Shown: piece after piece, positions 7,034 through 10,216 of the stretch
Layout of the letters: every line of letters begins with the position of its first letter
How positions within the stretch are numbered: position 1 is the first letter of the stretch
Assembly (NCBI RefSeq): GCF_041687175.1
Contig: NZ_JAWLCK010000098.1
Coordinates: forward strand, 1-10,216
Reading direction: 5' to 3'
Source of the DNA: Lutispora sp041687175
Lineage (GTDB): Bacteria; Bacillota; Clostridia; Lutisporales; Lutisporaceae
Length of the DNA: 10,216 nt
The notes under the pieces: model-generated
What the model saw: the letters and a program-made list of their open reading frames with translations, nothing else
Database searches by the model: none
Told to the model about the DNA's origin: nothing
Program-made: the position numbers and the translations under genes

Positions 7034-7936
7034 ATGATTAAAGCCTTTGATGAAATAGTTAAATATGCGAAGGAGAAGGGTCCAAAGACTCTTGCCGTTG
7101 CAGTAGCTCAGGATGCTGAAGTTTTAAATGCTGTAAATAATGCTAAGGATTTGGGAATAGCTGAGGCCATACTGGTAGGGGACAAGGAAGAGATTGTAAA
7201 GGCTGCAGCAAGCTGTGGAGTGGATATTGCTAAATTCTCAATTATTGATGAAAAGGACAAGGCGCAAGCCTGCAAAAAGGCTGTAAGTCTCATATCCGAA
7301 GGAAAAGCAGATATCGTAATGAAAGGATTAGTGGATACAGCAATTATTTTAAAGGCTGTATTGGCAGAAGAGGCAGGTTTGAGAACAGGCAATGTGCTCT
7401 CCCATGTGGCTGTATTTGAAGTAAATGGCTATGACAGACTTTTCATAGTTACCGATGCAGCTATGAATATAGCACCAAATCTGGAACAGAAAAAACAGAT
7501 CATTGAAAATGCTGTTAAAGTAGCCAATGCCATGGGGAATATGGAGCCCAAAGTAGCTGTGCTGGCTGCTGTTGAGAAAGTCAATCCAAAGATGCAGGCT
7601 ACTTTAGATGCAGATGCTTTGGTAGAGATGAATAAAAAAGGAGAACTAAAAGGATGCTTGCTGGGAGGCCCTTTTGCATTGGATAATGCAGTATCTTTAG
7701 AGGCTGCCAAGCATAAAGGAATAGTTCACCCTGTTGCAGGCAATGCAGACATTCTTATGGTACCTCAGATAGAAGCAGGCAATATGCTTTATAAATCAAT
7801 GGTTTTCTTTGCTAAAGCTCAGAATGCAGGCATTGTTGTGGGAGCTAAAGTTCCAATAGTGCTTACATCAAGAGCAGATAGCGATATAGCAAAACTTAAC
7901 TCCATAGCCATTGGAGTTTTGATGGCAGATATCTAA
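7034..7936 (+). CDS. ptb: Phosphate butyryltransferase (phosphate acyltransferase)
   Basis: The enzyme exchanges the CoA of butyryl-CoA or a branched acyl-CoA for phosphate, giving the acyl-phosphate used by the flanking kinases. It has 300 residues, normal for the Ptb branch of the PTA/PTB family. Characteristic segments are MKGLVDTAIILKAVL (about 96-110), VTDAAMNIAPNL (139-150), VEKVNPKM (180-187), GPFALDNAVS (212-221), PQIEAGNMLYKS (244-255) and VPIVLTSRADS (273-283). The ATG at 7034 follows the buk1 stop by 5 bp, with GAGGTGA (7017-7023) upstream. The gene sits between two kinase genes, and the protein is presumably cytosolic. Assignment to Ptb rather than acetyl-specific Pta rests on the length and on the kinase neighbours. 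Confidence 0.93.
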   Translation: MIKAFDEIVKYAKEKGPKTLAVAVAQDAEVLNAVNNAKDLGIAEAILVGDKEEIVKAAASCGVDIAKFSIIDEKDKAQACKKAVSLISEGKADIVMKGLVDTAIILKAVLAEEAGLRTGNVLSHVAVFEVNGYDRLFIVTDAAMNIAPNLEQKKQIIENAVKVANAMGNMEPKVAVLAAVEKVNPKMQATLDADALVEMNKKGELKGCLLGGPFALDNAVSLEAAKHKGIVHPVAGNADILMVPQIEAGNMLYKSMVFFAKAQNAGIVVGAKVPIVLTSRADSDIAKLNSIAIGVLMADI

Positions 7937-7974
7937 TTATGAAGAGACGTGAATCCATGTGCTTTATATAAGAG

Positions 7975-7985
7975 AAAGGGGGAAG
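7975..7985 (+). promoter_or_regulatory. Ribosome binding site that sets the second butyrate kinase start
   Basis: AAAGGGGGAAG ends 5 bases before the ATG at 7991. An in-frame GTG at 7949 would add 14 residues unlike family N-termini and would place this site inside the gene, so 7991 is chosen. Confidence 0.7.
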
Positions 7986-7990
7986 ATAAA

Positions 7991-9067
7991 ATGCAGGAAG
8001 TATTCAGATTGTTGGTTATCAATCCGGGATCAACATCTACAAAAATAGCCGTATTTGATAATGAAAAACCAGTGTTTGAAGAAACAATAAGACATTCAAA
8101 TGAAGAACTGGCACCCTATGCAACTATTATTGACCAGTTCGAATTCAGAAAGAATATGATTTTAGATACCCTTAATGCTAAAGGTATTAACATAACGAAG
8201 CTGAGCGCAGTAATAGGAAGAGGTGGTCTTTTAAAACCCATCGAAAGCGGTACTTACACTGTAAATGAAGCAATGCTGGAGGACTTAAGATCAGGTTCCA
8301 GAGGACAGCACGCATCCAGTTTGGGTGGAGTAATAGCCCATGAAATCGCATCACAGCTTCATATCCCAGCCTATATAGTAGATCCGGTTGTGGTAGATGA
8401 ATTGGATGATGTGGCAAGAATTTCTGGCATGCCCGAAATAGAAAGGATAAGCATACTCCATGCTCTCAATCAAAAAGCCGTTGCCAGAAGAGCGGCAAAG
8501 GATATGGGCAAAGCCTACGAGGACATCAACCTGATAGTAGCTCACTTGGGCGGTGGAGTTTCTGTAGGGGCTCACAAAAAGGGCAGGGTAGTTGAAGTAA
8601 GCAATGCCCTGGACGGAGATGGACCTATGTCACCTGAAAGAGCTGGCGTACTGCCGGTAGGAAGTCTTATTGATTTATGCTATTCAGGGAAATATACCTA
8701 TGATGAGATGAAAAAGAAAATAGTAGGCAAGGGTGGTTTGGTAGCGCATCTTGGAACCAATGACGGCAGAGAGGTTGTAAAAAGGATAGAGGCTGGAGAC
8801 AAACATGCTGAGATGGTATATTATGCTATGGCTTATCAGATAGCAAAAGAAATAGGTGCATGTGCTGCAGTTTTGGAAGGAAATGTGGAAGCCATATGCC
8901 TTACAGGAGGATTGGCACATGATAAGCTTTTCACTGGTTGGATAAAGGAAAGGGTTGAATTCATCTCTCAGGTACTCATCTATCCTGGAGAAGATGAGAT
9001 GATTGCTTTGGCAGAAGGTGGTCTTAGAATTCTGAGAAAAGAGGAAGAGCCCAAGGAATACAAATAA
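7991..9067 (+). CDS. buk: Butyrate kinase 2 (paralogue of the first kinase)
   Basis: This is a second full-length butyrate kinase (358 residues from the ATG at 7991) catalysing acyl-phosphate + ADP to acid + ATP. Motifs are NPGSTSTK (11-18), GRGGLL (76-81), DVARISGMPE (140-149), AHLGGGVS (184-191), SNALDGDGPMSPERAG (204-219) and LTGGLA. By eye it matches the first kinase over its whole length, strongly in the middle and C-terminal half and weakly in residues 20-60, so the two are old paralogues rather than a recent tandem copy. Its active-site loop has the LDG-DGP form with one extra residue. The gap to ptb is 54 bp and holds a strong ribosome binding site but no evident promoter or terminator, so it belongs to the same operon. 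Confidence 0.93.
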   Translation: MQEVFRLLVINPGSTSTKIAVFDNEKPVFEETIRHSNEELAPYATIIDQFEFRKNMILDTLNAKGINITKLSAVIGRGGLLKPIESGTYTVNEAMLEDLRSGSRGQHASSLGGVIAHEIASQLHIPAYIVDPVVVDELDDVARISGMPEIERISILHALNQKAVARRAAKDMGKAYEDINLIVAHLGGGVSVGAHKKGRVVEVSNALDGDGPMSPERAGVLPVGSLIDLCYSGKYTYDEMKKKIVGKGGLVAHLGTNDGREVVKRIEAGDKHAEMVYYAMAYQIAKEIGACAAVLEGNVEAICLTGGLAHDKLFTGWIKERVEFISQVLIYPGEDEMIALAEGGLRILRKEEEPKEYK

Positions 9068-9080
9068 TAAGGATGATTTT

Positions 9081-9758
9081 ATGAAAGACGATAAAAGAAT
9101 TAGAATTATAACTGGGCATTATGGCAGCGGCAAAACTGAGTTTGCTGTTAACTATACATTTAAGCTTGCCAATGAAGGTTATAAGGCAGCAATTGTAGAT
9201 TTGGACATAGTAAACCCATATTTTAGATCCAGACAATTAGAGCCTGTATTTGAGGAGATGGGCATAAGAGTCATTTCATCATCAGTGAAAGGGTTGTCAG
9301 GAGATCTACCTGCATTATCCCCTGAAATTCATACTGTGCTCGAAGACAAGAGCTTTGAGACAGTAATAGATGTGGGCGGTGACAAAGCTGGAGCAACAGC
9401 TTTAGGCCGTTATCATGACAAATTGGATGAGGACGAATATGATATGTTTTTTGTACTGAATGCCAATAGACCATTCACTGCTGATAAGGATAGTGCCATA
9501 AGATACTTAAGATCCATAGAACAAGGCTCAAGACAGAAGGTCACTGCATTGGTAAACAATACTCACCTCTGCGGAGACACAAGGATTGAGGACATAATAA
9601 GAGGTCAGGAGCTCTGCCTGCAAGTTTCAGAAGAGCTAGGTCTACCACTTAAATATACAGTAGTCCATAAAAAACTAATCAACCAATTACCCGACAATAT
9701 CTCTGGTGAGATATTTCCAATAGATATTTTTATGAAAAAGCCCTGGGAAATGGAATGA
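9081..9758 (+). CDS. P-loop ATPase of unknown function (SIMIBI/MinD-like features)
   Basis: This is a 225-residue predicted cytosolic nucleotide-binding protein. Walker A is GHYGSGKT at 12-19, without the extra lysine of the deviant MinD/ParA loop. A VDLDIVNPYFRSR stretch (39-51) resembles the switch I region, and DVGGD (97-101) the switch II region, of SIMIBI-class NTPases. A TALVNNTHL segment (155-163) may form the base-binding loop. It has only two cysteines (164 and 179) and no CxxC pair, so it does not look like a classical Mrp/Nbp35 iron-sulfur carrier. It begins 13 bp after buk2 (TAAGGATGA upstream), and its stop overlaps the ferredoxin gene's ribosome binding site. This placement suggests a job in maturation, assembly or control of the oxidoreductase encoded next, but no reaction can be assigned. 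The NTP-binding call is firm. Confidence 0.75.
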   Translation: MKDDKRIRIITGHYGSGKTEFAVNYTFKLANEGYKAAIVDLDIVNPYFRSRQLEPVFEEMGIRVISSSVKGLSGDLPALSPEIHTVLEDKSFETVIDVGGDKAGATALGRYHDKLDEDEYDMFFVLNANRPFTADKDSAIRYLRSIEQGSRQKVTALVNNTHLCGDTRIEDIIRGQELCLQVSEELGLPLKYTVVHKKLINQLPDNISGEIFPIDIFMKKPWEME

Positions 9759-9771
9759 AGGAGGTTAGAAA

Positions 9772-9984
9772 ATGGCAGGAAAGGTTACATTTGACGAAAA
9801 CAGGTGCAAGGGCTGTGAACTTTGCACAACAGTATGTCCTACAAAAATAGTTGTCATGGATAAGGACAGAATCAATATCAAGGGTTATCATCCAGCAACA
9901 GTAAAAGAGATGGATAAGTGCATAGCTTGTGGCTCATGTGCAAGGATTTGTCCTGATGTTGTTATCAAAGTTGAAAAACTGTAA
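9772..9984 (+). CDS. vorD: 2x[4Fe-4S] ferredoxin, delta subunit of a 2-oxoacid:ferredoxin oxidoreductase
   Basis: This 70-residue bacterial-type ferredoxin carries two complete cluster motifs, CKGCELCTTVCP (Cys 12, 15, 18, 22) and CIACGSCARICP (Cys 50, 53, 56, 60). The INIKGYHPATV stretch between them is typical of the small delta subunit of ketoisovalerate/2-oxoglutarate:ferredoxin oxidoreductases rather than of free ferredoxins. It would carry electrons from the TPP/Fe-S catalytic subunits to the soluble ferredoxin pool. AAGGAGG (9758-9764) overlaps the stop of the ATPase gene, and the alpha subunit gene begins 19 bp downstream. Which oxoacid is used cannot be told from this subunit; the Ptb-Buk context favours branched-chain oxoacids. 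Confidence 0.88.
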   Translation: MAGKVTFDENRCKGCELCTTVCPTKIVVMDKDRINIKGYHPATVKEMDKCIACGSCARICPDVVIKVEKL

Positions 9985-10003
9985 TTTGTGAGGAGGGATA
10001 TTA

Positions 10004-10216
10004 ATGGCGAAAGAACTATGGAAGGGAAACGAAGCTATAGCTGAAGCTGCTATAAAAGCCGGCTGTAGATATTTCTTCGGCTATCCCATTACGCCGCAAA
10101 ATGAAATTCCTGAGTACATGTCCTTAAGACTTCCACAGGTAGGAGGCTGCTTCTTGCAGGCTGAATCCGAAGTAGCTGCTATAAATATGGTTTATGGAGC
10201 AGCAGGAGCAGGTGCA
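10004..10216 (+). CDS. vorB: 2-oxoacid:ferredoxin oxidoreductase alpha subunit, N-terminal part (VorB/KorA-like; runs off the window)
   Basis: The first 71 codons are visible and in frame to the last base. The alpha subunit contributes the pyrimidine-side TPP-binding domain of the enzyme that decarboxylates a 2-oxoacid with CoA to acyl-CoA, CO2 and reduced ferredoxin. The start MAKELWKGNEAIAEAAIKAG is followed by FGYPITPQNEIPEYM (about 25-39), the conserved YPITP segment, and by QAESEVAAINMVYGAAGAGA, the Glu-containing strand and glycine/alanine-rich turn of this domain. AGGAGGG (9991-9997) precedes the ATG. The beta and gamma subunit genes are expected to the right. VorB (branched-chain) is favoured over KorA (2-oxoglutarate) by the Ptb/Buk neighbours and the delta-before-alpha order; the sequence seen does not decide it. 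Confidence 0.85.
   Translation, partial: MAKELWKGNEAIAEAAIKAGCRYFFGYPITPQNEIPEYMSLRLPQVGGCFLQAESEVAAINMVYGAAGAGA

Noticed and set aside
7949..7990. Upstream GTG start for the second butyrate kinase
   Set aside because: The added 14 residues do not resemble family N-termini and would bury the strong AAAGGGGGAAG site placed for the ATG at 7991.
7937..7990. Internal promoter or terminator between ptb and the second butyrate kinase
   Set aside because: The 54-bp gap shows no inverted repeat with a T run and no convincing -35/-10 or -24/-12 pair; it fits an ordinary operon gap with a ribosome binding site.
1..10216. Mobile elements, tRNA or rRNA genes
   Set aside because: No transposase or integrase reading frame, no terminal inverted repeats and no tRNA- or rRNA-like sequence were seen; the coding content is contiguous housekeeping and metabolic genes.

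Overview
The window looks like a low-GC, anaerobic Firmicute of the Clostridia (order or family not resolvable from the sequence). The reasons are AT-rich DNA, strong AGGAGG-type ribosome binding sites, TTG and ATG starts, dense same-strand operons, and genes for ferredoxin-dependent 2-oxoacid oxidation coupled to acyl-phosphate formation. All genes lie on the + strand.

Region 1 (1-592) holds the 3' end of aroD (type I 3-dehydroquinate dehydratase, shikimate pathway), an AT-rich tail and a strong intrinsic terminator. Region 2 (about 667-5865) is a c-di-AMP-type operon. It starts with a sigma-A-like -10 element, then cdaA/dacA (membrane diadenylate cyclase), overlapping cdaR/ybbR, an overlapping gene for a large FAD-dependent protein of unknown reaction, and 16 bp later a PAS/AAA+/Fis sigma-54 activator. 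It ends in a terminator at 5842-5865. glmM, the usual third gene after cdaA-cdaR, is not seen in the window.

Region 3 (5764-10216, open at the right edge) is a fermentation operon. A consensus -24/-12 sigma-54 promoter (5881-5896) sits behind three TGCA-flanked 14-bp dyad sites that are probable binding sites for the activator just upstream. The genes are butyrate kinase 1 (TTG start), phosphate butyryltransferase, butyrate kinase 2, a P-loop ATPase of unknown role, a 2x[4Fe-4S] ferredoxin (delta) subunit, and the start of the alpha subunit (VorB-like) of a 2-oxoacid:ferredoxin oxidoreductase.

Read together, region 3 would oxidise a 2-oxoacid (probably branched-chain, from Val/Leu/Ile) to acyl-CoA and reduced ferredoxin. 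It would then convert acyl-CoA to acyl-phosphate (Ptb) and acid plus ATP (Buk). The locus is analogous in logic to the BkdR/SigL-controlled ptb-buk-bkd operon of Bacillus subtilis, with a ferredoxin-linked oxidoreductase in place of the lipoamide dehydrogenase complex. The less explained parts are the two divergent butyrate kinases, the ATPase, the FAD protein, and a near-copy of the activator site in the dacA leader.
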